Assembly (NCBI GenBank): GCA_964019425.1
Contig: OZ025808.1
Location: 310,001 to 374,000 of the forward strand
DNA length: 64,000 nucleotides
Source: Flectonema sp. DT1601
Taxonomy: Eukaryota; Euglenozoa; Diplonemea; Diplonemida; Diplonemidae
Direction of reading: 5' to 3'
The notes under the pieces were generated by a model that saw nothing but the letters and a program-made list of their open reading frames with translations, ran no database searches and was not told the origin of the DNA. Positions 45,316 through 55,667 of this stretch are shown piece after piece. Each line of letters begins with the position of its first letter. Position 1 is the first letter of the stretch. Made by a program: the position numbers and the translations under genes.

Positions 45316-46354
45316 ATAAACAATGTTATCATTGTTTTTTTATCGATCGACTATGTCGATCACTTTCTATTTTCCGTCCTGGTCAAGACGCTAAACTGAT
45401 TGTTTTTTTTCTTCAAAATTAATAAAAAAGAATATAAAAAAATACAAAAAAAAGAATAAACAATGTTATCATTGTTTTTTTTTATCGTTCGACTTTGTTG
45501 ACTAATTTCTATTTTCCGTTTTTTTTTTTTTTTTCTTTAAAAAATAAATAAAAAGAATTTAAAAAAAAAAAAAAAAAAAAAAAAAGAATAAACAATGTTA
45601 TCATTGTTTTTTTATCGATCGACTATGTCGATCACTTTCTATTTTCCGTCCTGGTCAAGACGCTAAACTGATTGTTTTTTTTTCAAAATAAAAAAAAATA
45701 TTAAAAAAAAAAAAAATTAAAAAAAAGAATAAACAATGTTATCATTGTTTTTTTTTATCGTTCGACTTTGTCGACTAATTTCTATTTTCCGTTTTTTTCT
45801 TTAAAAAATAAATAAAAAGAATTTAAAATAAAAAAAAAAAAGAATAAACAATGTTATCATTGTTTTTTTTATCGATCGACTATGTCGATTACTTTCTATT
45901 TTCCGTCCTGGTCAAGACGCTAAACTGATTGTTTTTTTTTCAAAATTAATAAAAAAGAATATAAAAAAAATAAAAAAAAAAAGAATAAACAATGTTATCA
46001 TTGTTTTTTTTTTATCGTTCGACTTTGTTGACTAATTTCTATTTTCCATTTTTTTTCTTTTTAAAAATAAATAAAAAGAATTAAAATATAAAAAAAAAAA
46101 AGAATAAACAATGTTATCATTGTTTTTTTTTATCGATCGACTATGTCGATTACTTTCTATTTTCCGTCCTGGTCAGGACGATAAACTGATTGTTTTTTCT
46201 TTAAAAATAAATAAAAAGAATAAAAAAAAAAAAAAAAGGAATAAACAATGTTATCATTGTTTTTTTTTTATCGATCGACTATGTCGATTACTTACTATTT
46301 TCCGTCCTGGTCAAGACGCTAAACTGAATGTTTTTTCTTTAAAATAATTAAAAA

Positions 46355-46390
<36 letters not shown>

Positions 46391-46529
46391 AATAAACAAT
46401 GTTATCATTGTTTTTTTTTCTATCGATCAACTATGTCGATTAATTTCTATTTTCCGTCCTGATCGAGACGCTAAACTGATTGTTTCCTTTTTTTAAATAA
46501 TAAATAAGAAAAAAAAAAAAAAAAAAAAA
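43436..46529 (+). repeat. Longest A-unit array, ~22 units, plus orientation
   Basis: Alternating long (three stems) and short (two stems) units for most of its length; the last three are all long, ending with the C-linked variant GTCCTGATCGAGACG. Unit lengths differ mainly in polyA/T runs. Confidence 0.92.
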
Positions 46530-46710
46530 AAGAGCATCTCCCTGCTATCCCCCATATCCCCACAATAATATTATACCTTCTCATTTTCTCTTTCCTTTTC
46601 TGGTCTTTTTTTTTTCTTTTTTTTCCTTTTTCATACAACGTTTTTTATTTATATATATATTTTTTTTTTTTTTTTTCATGTTTGATTATTTCCTCTTCAT
46701 TTTTTTTTTC

Positions 46711-46743
<33 letters not shown>

Positions 46744-46937
46744 TTCTCTGCCTCTCTCTTAATTCTGTTCGTTTCTTTGAAACGAAAATTCATTTGAATA
46801 TTATTCCTTGGTCAGCAACCATCATTGTCGCCCTTTGGGCCTGTTAAAAAAAAATAAAAATAAAAAGAAAGTTTACATCGGGAATAGGGCAGGAGCCAAA
46901 AGCTCCCAGTCCGTTACTTCCCACTTTATCGAAATTC
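46530..46937 (-). mobile_element. C retroposon, minus orientation
   Basis: From AGAGCATCTCCCTGCTATCC to CCCACTTTATCGAAATTCAG. Ends in the common TTTATCGAAAT form, unlike the three copies around the Penelope-like element. Confidence 0.88.
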
Positions 46938-47399
46938 AGCTATTTTCCGTCCTAGTCAAGACGCTAAACTGATTGTTTTTTTTTCAAAATTAATAAAAAA
47001 GAATAAAAAAAAACAAAAAAAAAAAGAATAAACAATGTTATCATTGTTTTTTTTTTATCGTTCGACTTTGTCGACTAATTTTTATTTTCCGTTTTTTTTT
47101 CTTTAAAAATAAATAAAAAGAATTTAAAAAAAAAAAAAAAAAAAAGAATAAACAATGTTATCATTGTTTTTTTATCGATCGACTATGTCGATCACTTTCT
47201 ATTTTCCGTCCTGGTCAAGACGCTAAACTGATTGTTTTTTCTTTAAAATAATAAAAAGGATAAAAAAAAAAGAAAAAAAAAAAAAGAATAAACAATGTTA
47301 TCATTGTTTTTTATCGATCGACTATGTCGATCACTTTCTATTTTCCGTCCTGGTCAAGACGCTAAACTGATTGTTTTTTCTTTAAAAAATAATTAAAAG

Positions 47400-47435
<36 letters not shown>

Positions 47436-47974
47436 ATAAACAATGTTATCATTGTTTTTTTATCGATCGACTATGTCGATCACTTTCAATTTTCCGTCCT
47501 GGTCAGGACGCTAAACTGATTGTTTTTTCTTTAAAAATAAATAAAAAGAATAAAAAAAAAAAAAAAAAAAAAAGGAATAAACAATGTTATCATTGTTTTT
47601 TTTTTATCGATCGACTATGTCGATTACTTTCTATTTTCCGCCCTGGTCAAGACGCTAAACTGATTGTTTTTTCTTTAAAATAATTAAAAGGATTTAAAAA
47701 AAAAAAAAAAAAAAAAAAGAATAAACAATGTTATCATTGTTTTTTTTCTATCGATCGACTATGTCGATCACTTTCAATTTTCCGTCCTGGTCAGGACGCT
47801 AAACTGATTGTTTTTTCTTTAAAAATAAATAAAAAGAATAAAAAAAAAAAAAAAAAAAAAGGAATAAACAATGTTATCATTGTTTTTTTTCTATCGATCA
47901 ACTATGTCGATTAATTTCTATTTTCCGTCCTGATCGAGACGCTAAACTGATTGTTTCCTTTTTTTAAATAATAA

Positions 47975-48004
<30 letters not shown>
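46938..48004 (+). repeat. A array, duplicate of 54299-55219
   Basis: Begins CTATTTTCCGTCCTAGTCAA, a CTAG variant shared only with 54299. Matches that array unit for unit, with one extra long unit near 47750-47875. Confidence 0.9.
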
Positions 48005-48010
<6 letters not shown>

Positions 48011-48402
48011 ATCTCCCTGCTATCCTCATATCCCCACAATAATATTATACCTTTTCATTTTCTCTTTCCTTTTCTGGTCTTTTTTTTTTTCTTTTTTTCC
48101 TTTTTCATACAACGTTTTTTATTTTTATTTTTTTTTTTTTTTTCATGTTTGATTATTTCCTCTTCATATTTTTTTTCTATTCTTTCTTTTTTTTTTTTTT
48201 TTTTTTTCTCTACCTCTCTCTTAATTCTGTTCGTTTCTTTGAAACGAAAATTCATTTGAATATTATTCCTTGGTCAGCAACCATCATTGTCGCCCTTTGG
48301 GCCTGTTAAAAAAAAAAAAAAAATAAAAAGAAAGTTTACATCGGGAATAGGGCAGGAGCCAAAAGCTCCCAGTCCGTTACTTCCCACCTTTTCGAAATTC
48401 AT
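48005..48402 (-). mobile_element. C retroposon, TTTTCGAAAT subtype
   Basis: Ends CCCACCTTTTCGAAAT. This end is shared only with the copies at 55220 and 56776. Directly borders the 5' region of the Penelope-like element. Confidence 0.88.
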
Positions 48403-51400
48403 TCCGTTAGTTGTACTTCCAAACTACTGATCCAGTCCAGAAAAATGAAAACAGAAGGAAACAAATTAAGAAAGTGTTTAGTGTATGTAGCCCCCTTAGG
48501 CTTGCAATTACAAGGGTACAGCTCAAATTCGATTTCATAATCCAAATACGATAGCTTTAGAATATACCAACCAACAAGTTAGACTACATTAGCTTGGATT
48601 CTTTAGTAGGTGCCGAGGCCATGTAATGACCAATACAAACAATTCAAAATCATAATTAATTTAATTCTATGAAAATAAATCTAAACCAAAACGTTACGTA
48701 ATAAAACACGCGACACCCTTGCGTCGAGTACAAAACGCAGGTATATTAAAAGGACAATTAAAGACAACACCGAGTTATATTTATCCATTGGAGAACCTAA
48801 CGTTAGAATTCAAAACTCCCGTTAATATACCAAAAAATCTGAATGCGGTGTATGCGCCTTGCCAGCAGGATGATCTCCACCATGCATTCAACAAAAGGGG
48901 TAATGATAGCAGCTGGTCATTATGTATTTCATACCGTTAGTCTTAGGCAACATCTTCAATGTAATTGGGGATTATTCTTAGACGCCCAACCAAAAGAAAG
49001 CCTCCGTGCAACACGGTTCGTTGTAACAAAACTCATACTAAAAATAATAACAAGGATTACGGCTCCCGCTCTTCCCTCCCTAATATGGACAACTCAAAGA
49101 AAGAATTAAATGAAAAGAAAAACCGTGCATGGCACAAAGACTGGATCAGTACAAAGAGTAACGATTATAGCTATGATTACAGCTATAAGTCGGATAGAGA
49201 AAGGAACAAGGATAGAATTCCGACATGGTTCACGCAGTGGCTCAAAACAATCCATACGGATTTTCGTGAAAATAATAACAAATATAAAAGCACAAAACAT
49301 GTTGAGTCAAAAACAAGCATGAAGGTTGTACCGCATGGTAAGAAAAAACGTTATATTCCTCAGAAGAAAGTAACACACGTGATTCCCCAAAAGAAGGTGA
49401 CACAGATAATTCCTCAGAAGAAGGTGACACATTTCATCCCTCAGAAGAAGGTTACACCAAGAGTGGTCACGCACAAAAACAACCAACAAGGTTCAAAGAA
49501 ACACAATGGTAAGAAAGCGGATAGACAACCTCGATCGGATATGAAAAAGATAAAAAATATACAACAAAGTAAGGTATATTTGGGGACCAAGCAAAAAAGA
49601 GCAAACACGGTTTACATTACAAACCAAACTAAAAAAGTTAGTAATTCATCCAAACCGAATCATATACAGCATGTTAAAAAAGCTCAAAAGCAGAGTAAGA
49701 AAGGTAAGACAAATCAAAAACACTCAGCAAAGAAAGATAGCAACAAAACAGATGGCTATCAAACAGTCCCAGCGTCCAAAAAGAATAGAAAACCCGAAAC
49801 TGTTACGCACAGCGTTAATACGGGCTTTCACAGTGCGATTTTCAATCGTTATGAAGTTATCGCACGTGGCGCACAGCGATCGAAAAACCACGAAGAAGAC
49901 AGAACAAAGGCGTTAAACATCTTTGAGATAACACATAAAAAAAGCCTAGAGATTGGCCGTAAACACAGAAGGATAAAAGATCCACTGAAGTTAAACTCAA
50001 ACGAAACTGGAGTTATTTACGCACTCGTGGATGAAAAGGGTTCGGCTAGATATGTCGGCCAAACTTCTAATACAGCTGCAAAAAGAGAATTAGGTCATTG
50101 GTATTCACGTCATTTGAAAAAAACGACCATTGCTAAATTAATCAAAAAGAGAGGTAGCCCTCTATTTGCAGCAGCATTAGAAAAAGTTAACATCGGTGAC
50201 AGCCTAGTCAAAGAAGTGTTTCATACGGCAGCACACGCAGCTGAAGCATTTTGGATTAGACATTTAAATCCACAGGCAAATATGTTTCGCATGGCTAGTA
50301 AGGCTTATATCGGTAAACCGCTGTCAAAGAGAGACCAAGAAAAAGAACGCAGGGTTCATGAAACACGGGAACCTGCAATTCCGAGAAGATGGTACCACTT
50401 GGAAGGTGATTTAATTATAATCGAGACCAGACAAGGGAAATACATTGGAATTCGAAAACAAATCCAAAGTATGATCTCGGATGGTAAAGTCAACGAAGAC
50501 AAAATTGCCACTTGGACAATCAACAGGACACGAAGGATTCTAACATGGATTTTTGATCACATTGATGCACCACATCAAGAAATTGAAATTGTCAAAAAAA
50601 TAATTCTGGCACTTCGAGATAGACTTTCTGATAAAAAGAAAGACAAAGAAGCGGTGAGAATTTCCAAACTGGGATCCACCTGGTTGAAGATACGGTACGT
50701 TCATCCGATAATTGAACAGCTGGATCTCAAAAGGATATTCACATGTAGGCAAGCGCTCCTCCTCGCAAAAAACTACGCGGATACACTTCCTACAATGAAA
50801 GTGTCAAAGAATCTAACGACAAAGTTAGAAGATTTACTTTGCGACAGAGCCACCGATAGCTCTACTATTGAACCAGAACCGAAATTATGCGACTCCTCAA
50901 CTTGTAAATGTCACAATTTCATCAAAAAGGAATTCAGGGAACGTGAGAAACATGTCATCACACATTCTTCAAAATTGGATATATCAACAAGACTGAAGAC
51001 CCTGTTATCAAGGGGAGCGAAGTATCGGTTATGTGAAGATCCAAAGACAATCACAGAAGAAGTAATGAATGCTATTGACGAATACATCGGTCACTACTTC
51101 CCAGACAAAAAGTTTATTCCACTGTGTAACTTTTTAAAGAACGCCACAAAAAAACAGATTGGGAAATTACCCCAAGTAGATGTCATAGACGAATTTCAAC
51201 AAGTGAGAAAGGAGGTCACAGAATTACGTAAACATCTTGTCTTTACTAACATTGATAAGACAACACACGATCTGGCAGTATGCTGTAAGGCCTACTACAC
51301 CTTCAAATTGAGTGAACAAGTCAATAATAATGTTGTATACTCGAAGATACAAGATGATCAAAAAGAACCGATCTTGGAAAATATCAAAGAGATCAACAAG

Positions 51401-54298
51401 AAATATAAGTTTAGACACACAGAGAACCTGTCATATCTTTATGGCAATCCAAAGATGCACAAGGAACCTCCGAAGTTTAGATTTATAGCCGGTACCTCGA
51501 ACAAAACGATGGATATTAAATATGTTAACTCTAGAAAATCACCGGCACCGTATACGGCAACCACAGACATGTCAATAGAACTTTCTGGTATCCTGAAAGC
51601 ATTTATGTCACTGGTTAAGAAAGTCGAAAAAGATAAATATGATGCGACTAATATTAGAAAATACTTCATCGTTGACAATGTTGATGAAGTTGCAGAATAC
51701 ATCAAAAGCAACTATTCATCCCTCCAACAAAAGAGAGTTAGTACGTTTGACTTCTCGGATATGTATACAAACTTACCACATGAGAGAATTAAAAACGTTA
51801 TCAACTCACTGATTAATGAATACATGGATGATAATATGATGGTCAGAGATAAAAGAAGCGGCACCGGTAAAAACTTCTATCTCGCGAATGAATACGAAGA
51901 AGACGTGCAAGTTGCTTATGGAAAGGATGAAATGAAGGATTTATTAAATCTGATACTTGCGAACTCGTATGTTAAAAACGGAGAGCATATGTTAAGGCAA
52001 TGTCATGGTATTCCGATGGGTTCACAATGCTCGCCTCATATCGCTAACTTATACTGTTTTGGTATAGAAAAGAATTGGGTAAATAACATTATATCCAATA
52101 ATGGGATGAGTGCTGCTGTTGATAATAAAGTCATATTTAGATATATTGATGATTTTCTCATCTTCAGTAAAGACGAACCTAGTCCACCGCCGACTGAAGA
52201 ATATCAAATGTCATACACAGATACATCAATGGGTCGTAATGATGTGGTATTTCTGGGTATGAGAATTAGGTTCGAAGAACGACCAAGGGGACACCCTTTC
52301 GTACGGCTATCTATATGGGACAAAGAAAATCTCTTTAATTTTAGGCCCATCAAATACACAAGTTCTGCATCCAATGCTCCAAAGAGCCTCGGTCCTGGCA
52401 TATTAAAAGGTGCATTATACAGAGCTGCAACGAATATTAATAATGATTTCGATCTGTATTTGGAAATAGAAAAAGTAATCTACAGATTACGCAGCCGAGG
52501 CTATTCCAAAAACAGTCTGTTCCCACAGTTCAAAGACTTTGTTCTGGGAACATACTGGGACTTTCCAAAACAAAGGGATAGCTTACACCATCATTTTTTC
52601 GAAACTAACCGAAGATATGATAACGGAAAATCAGTCACAGCTGAAAAAGAAACAATTCAACAGCATTACAAGGTTATTGGTAGAGATGATATCTACAACC
52701 TCCTTCTTGACAAAGGTATTCCATATGCTAAGCTGAAGAGGAGTGACAACACCATGGTTACTACATTCAAAATAGCCAGCCAAACGATAATTAAAAATGT
52801 TGCTGGATGTGAAAAATGTAAAGCAAATGTCAACGAAAATACCGAGACGCTGATGAACGAACTGAGTATTAAATACCGCGTTGGTATCTTTAAAACAAAT
52901 AAATTCTACAATGAATTTAAGAAGATAATTCCAATCAACGTGAGTATCTTATCTTATGATAAGGGCAAGACAACACGTGAGGTAATCAACAGAGACGATG
53001 AACATGATTGCCACATGTTGATCGGATGTACACAAGGTGGGTACTACTTTCCAATTACGGAAATGTACAATGACACTGACATCCAAAACTTGTTCTTCAA
53101 AGATAGTACAAAAGAATCTACGCCAAAAAAGATAGATACAGGAGCGGATTCAGTCAAAAAATCTGAAGCAGATCCACAAGAGTCCACTACAATGAATACA
53201 AACGGAGATGAGGAATGTTGGGATATTAATAATATTGACAATAAATTTCCGACTTCCCTACACTGCAAACCAGCAGAAGGCTTACAGAGTGGTGAATGTG
53301 GATGGGCAACCATTAACTTTATGGCTGACCATCTTAAAATGGTGAGAGTGAAAATATCACAAATGTTCAAGATACAAGATCAACTAGCTATACAAGAAAA
53401 GAAGTGTTTAAACAATATAGAAATGTTCAAATATGATGCAAATGGATGGTTCCATCAACTGGTCTTATATGAAACAATTAGAATTCACTTCTCACTCAAA
53501 ACTACGCACATTACAACACGTGAAACCCTAGATACGGTTCTAGATGAAGTATTGAAACAAAATTTAAAACGTATACCATTTCTTATAATCTCGCAACGAA
53601 CACCATTTACACATTATATACTCTTCATTGGAGAGGAAATGGAATACAAAGGTTTTGATATTATCAAATCTACAGACAGTTGTGCTGAAATAGAAAACGT
53701 AGTTAAAAGATTCCCACTGGATAAATTCGAATATCATGCTGTGATGCATTCGTCTGAAGATATCCCTCCTGTTGATTTCGAATCATTTATTCTTCCTGTA
53801 AAAACACATCAAAAAAGTTCAACTACCAAAGTCACAAATGAACAGAATGACGATGTACAAATGGAAGATAATAATAATGCAAATATAGTGACTCAAGACG
53901 ACGATGTTACAAAGCTACAAGAAATGATTTCGATACTTGAACACGACAAACCGATGGCAGGAAAACAGAAACCGAACGACACCCAAGTCATAGACAAGGA
54001 TAATACGGTACAACTGGTTCCAATCCAAAAGACAGCTTCCAATGAAACTAAAAAAGCCACAGTGTCAACAAAAACAGTCCATGAGCCGGAAACTATCAAA
54101 AACACAAAGACCACAGCTTCAGCCAAAACAAAGCAAGAGCCGAAGACTAACACAAAGACCACAGCCTCAACAAAACCGAAGATTATTACTAACGATAAAA
54201 AGGCGACAACGTTAACAAAGATAGTTCATGAACCGAAGATTATCACAAAGAATAAAGAAGTCATAGCTCAAGGAATGAATAATATTGTCAATACGGTT
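48403..54298 (+). mobile_element. Penelope-like element, GIY-YIG before RT
   Basis: About 5.9 kb of unique sequence between a C copy and an A array. 48403-49084 is a leader with only short frames (48719-48940, 48843-49109). The rest is one long ORF. A GIY-YIG nuclease N-terminal to the RT is the arrangement described for the Naiad/Chlamys branch of Penelope-like elements; classic Penelope has it at the C-terminus. Both sides carry near-duplicate A-array+C modules in direct orientation (46938-48402 and 54299-55622), reminiscent of the flanking repeats of Penelope elements. I found no hammerhead-type core. The intact ORF indicates a young insertion. Confidence 0.82.
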
Positions 54299-54331
54299 CT
54301 ATTTTCCGTCCTAGTCAAGACGCTAAACTGA
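49085..54331 (+). CDS. GIY-YIG / reverse transcriptase / Josephin-like polyprotein
   Basis: The open frame extends from 48965; I take the first ATG (49085), giving ~1748 residues. Positions below count from 48965. Residues ~130-165: four IPQKKVT repeats in a Lys-rich region. 349-440: GIY-YIG nuclease (GVIY 349, YVGQT 363, R374, E427, N435). 642-650: CDSSTCKCH, a candidate Zn site. ~825-1110: RT with PKMHK..KFRFIAG, FDFSDMYTNLP (D929), GIPMGSQCSP (1015), YIDD (1060-1063) and VFLGMRI. 1282-1285: CEKC. ~1440-1580: cysteine-protease-like segment, C1445, H1550, D1565. The tail is Lys/Thr-rich low complexity. The last ~10 residues (from ~54299) are read from the A array, so the native C-terminus is probably cut. 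RT and GIY-YIG assignments are firm; the protease is inferred from pattern. Confidence 0.88.
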   Translation: MDNSKKELNEKKNRAWHKDWISTKSNDYSYDYSYKSDRERNKDRIPTWFTQWLKTIHTDFRENNNKYKSTKHVESKTSMKVVPHGKKKRYIPQKKVTHVIPQKKVTQIIPQKKVTHFIPQKKVTPRVVTHKNNQQGSKKHNGKKADRQPRSDMKKIKNIQQSKVYLGTKQKRANTVYITNQTKKVSNSSKPNHIQHVKKAQKQSKKGKTNQKHSAKKDSNKTDGYQTVPASKKNRKPETVTHSVNTGFHSAIFNRYEVIARGAQRSKNHEEDRTKALNIFEITHKKSLEIGRKHRRIKDPLKLNSNETGVIYALVDEKGSARYVGQTSNTAAKRELGHWYSRHLKKTTIAKLIKKRGSPLFAAALEKVNIGDSLVKEVFHTAAHAAEAFWIRHLNPQANMFRMASKAYIGKPLSKRDQEKERRVHETREPAIPRRWYHLEGDLIIIETRQGKYIGIRKQIQSMISDGKVNEDKIATWTINRTRRILTWIFDHIDAPHQEIEIVKKIILALRDRLSDKKKDKEAVRISKLGSTWLKIRYVHPIIEQLDLKRIFTCRQALLLAKNYADTLPTMKVSKNLTTKLEDLLCDRATDSSTIEPEPKLCDSSTCKCHNFIKKEFREREKHVITHSSKLDISTRLKTLLSRGAKYRLCEDPKTITEEVMNAIDEYIGHYFPDKKFIPLCNFLKNATKKQIGKLPQVDVIDEFQQVRKEVTELRKHLVFTNIDKTTHDLAVCCKAYYTFKLSEQVNNNVVYSKIQDDQKEPILENIKEINKKYKFRHTENLSYLYGNPKMHKEPPKFRFIAGTSNKTMDIKYVNSRKSPAPYTATTDMSIELSGILKAFMSLVKKVEKDKYDATNIRKYFIVDNVDEVAEYIKSNYSSLQQKRVSTFDFSDMYTNLPHERIKNVINSLINEYMDDNMMVRDKRSGTGKNFYLANEYEEDVQVAYGKDEMKDLLNLILANSYVKNGEHMLRQCHGIPMGSQCSPHIANLYCFGIEKNWVNNIISNNGMSAAVDNKVIFRYIDDFLIFSKDEPSPPPTEEYQMSYTDTSMGRNDVVFLGMRIRFEERPRGHPFVRLSIWDKENLFNFRPIKYTSSASNAPKSLGPGILKGALYRAATNINNDFDLYLEIEKVIYRLRSRGYSKNSLFPQFKDFVLGTYWDFPKQRDSLHHHFFETNRRYDNGKSVTAEKETIQQHYKVIGRDDIYNLLLDKGIPYAKLKRSDNTMVTTFKIASQTIIKNVAGCEKCKANVNENTETLMNELSIKYRVGIFKTNKFYNEFKKIIPINVSILSYDKGKTTREVINRDDEHDCHMLIGCTQGGYYFPITEMYNDTDIQNLFFKDSTKESTPKKIDTGADSVKKSEADPQESTTMNTNGDEECWDINNIDNKFPTSLHCKPAEGLQSGECGWATINFMADHLKMVRVKISQMFKIQDQLAIQEKKCLNNIEMFKYDANGWFHQLVLYETIRIHFSLKTTHITTRETLDTVLDEVLKQNLKRIPFLIISQRTPFTHYILFIGEEMEYKGFDIIKSTDSCAEIENVVKRFPLDKFEYHAVMHSSEDIPPVDFESFILPVKTHQKSSTTKVTNEQNDDVQMEDNNNANIVTQDDDVTKLQEMISILEHDKPMAGKQKPNDTQVIDKDNTVQLVPIQKTASNETKKATVSTKTVHEPETIKNTKTTASAKTKQEPKTNTKTTASTKPKIITNDKKATTLTKIVHEPKIITKNKEVIAQGMNNIVNTVLFSVLVKTLN

Positions 54332-54614
54332 TTGTTTTTTTTTCAAAATTAATAAAAAAGAATAAAAAAAAACAAAAAAAAAAGAATAAACAATGTTATC
54401 ATTGTTTTTTTTTTATCGTTCGACTTTGTCGACTAATTTTTATTTTCCGTTTTTTTTTCTTTAAAAATAAATAAAAAGAATTTAAAAAAAAAAAAAAAAA
54501 AGAATAAACAATGTTATCATTGTTTTTTTATCGATCGACTATGTCGATCACTTTCTATTTTCCGTCCTGGTCAAGACGCTAAACTGATTGTTTTTCTTTA
54601 AAATAATAAAAAGG

Positions 54615-54646
<32 letters not shown>

Positions 54647-54759
54647 AATAAACAATGTTATCATTGTTTTTTATCGATCGACTATGTCGATCACTTTCTA
54701 TTTTCCGTCCTGGTCAAGACGCTAAACTGATTGTTTTTTCTTTAAAAAATAATTAAAAG

Positions 54760-54792
<33 letters not shown>

Positions 54793-55189
54793 AATAAACA
54801 ATGTTATCATTGTTTTTTTATCGATCGACTATGTCGATCACTTTCAATTTTCCGTCCTGGTCAGGACGCTAAACTGATTGTTTTTTCTTTAAAAATAAAT
54901 AAAAAGAATAAAAAAAAAAAAAAAAAAAAAGGAATAAACAATGTTATCATTGTTTTTTTTTTATCGATCGACTATGTCGATTACTTTCTATTTTCCGCCC
55001 TGGTCAAGACGCTAAACTGATTGTTTTTTCTTTAAAATAATTAAAAGGATTTAAAAAAAAAAAAAAAAAAAAAAAAGAATAAACAATGTTATCATTGTTT
55101 TTTTTCTATCGATCGACTATGTCGATTAATTTCTATTTTCCGTCCTGATCGAGACGCTAAACTGATTGTTTCCCTTTTTTAAATAATAA

Positions 55190-55219
<30 letters not shown>
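54299..55219 (+). repeat. A array, duplicate of 46938-48004
   Basis: CTATTTTCCGTCCTAGTCAA start, six units, C-linked variant last. Forms the right-hand direct repeat around the Penelope-like element. Confidence 0.9.
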
Positions 55220-55225
<6 letters not shown>

Positions 55226-55622
55226 ATCTCCCTGCTATCCTCATATCCCCACAATAATATTATACCTTTTCATTTTCTCTTTCCTTTTCTGGTCTTTTTT
55301 TTTTCTTTTTTTCCTTTTTCATACAACGTTTTTTATTTATATTTTTTTTTTTTTTTTTTTTTCATGTTTGATTATTTCCTCTTCATATTTTTTTTCTATT
55401 CTTTCTTTTTTTTTTTTTTTTTTTTTTTTTTCTCTACCTCTCTCTTAATTCTGTTCGTTTCTTTGAAACGAAAATTCATTTGAATATTATTCCTTGGTCA
55501 GCAACCATCATTGTCGCCCTTTGGGCCTGTTAAAAAAAAAAAAAAAATAAAAAGAAAGTTTACATCGGGAATAGGGCAGGAGCCAAAAGCTCCCAGTCCG
55601 TTACTTCCCACCTTTTCGAAAT
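55220..55622 (-). mobile_element. C retroposon, TTTTCGAAAT subtype
   Basis: Near-identical to 48005-48402. Its outer end adjoins the leader of the zinc-finger ORF. Confidence 0.88.
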
Positions 55623-55667
55623 CCAAGGAAATACTTTCCACAACTAAGTACATCAGATCGGATTAAG

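Noticed and set aside
43436-46529. A arrays as a CRISPR-like repeat/spacer array
   Set aside because: The 'spacers' are polyA/polyT runs and the whole unit repeats. There are no unique spacers and no cas genes, and the context is eukaryotic.
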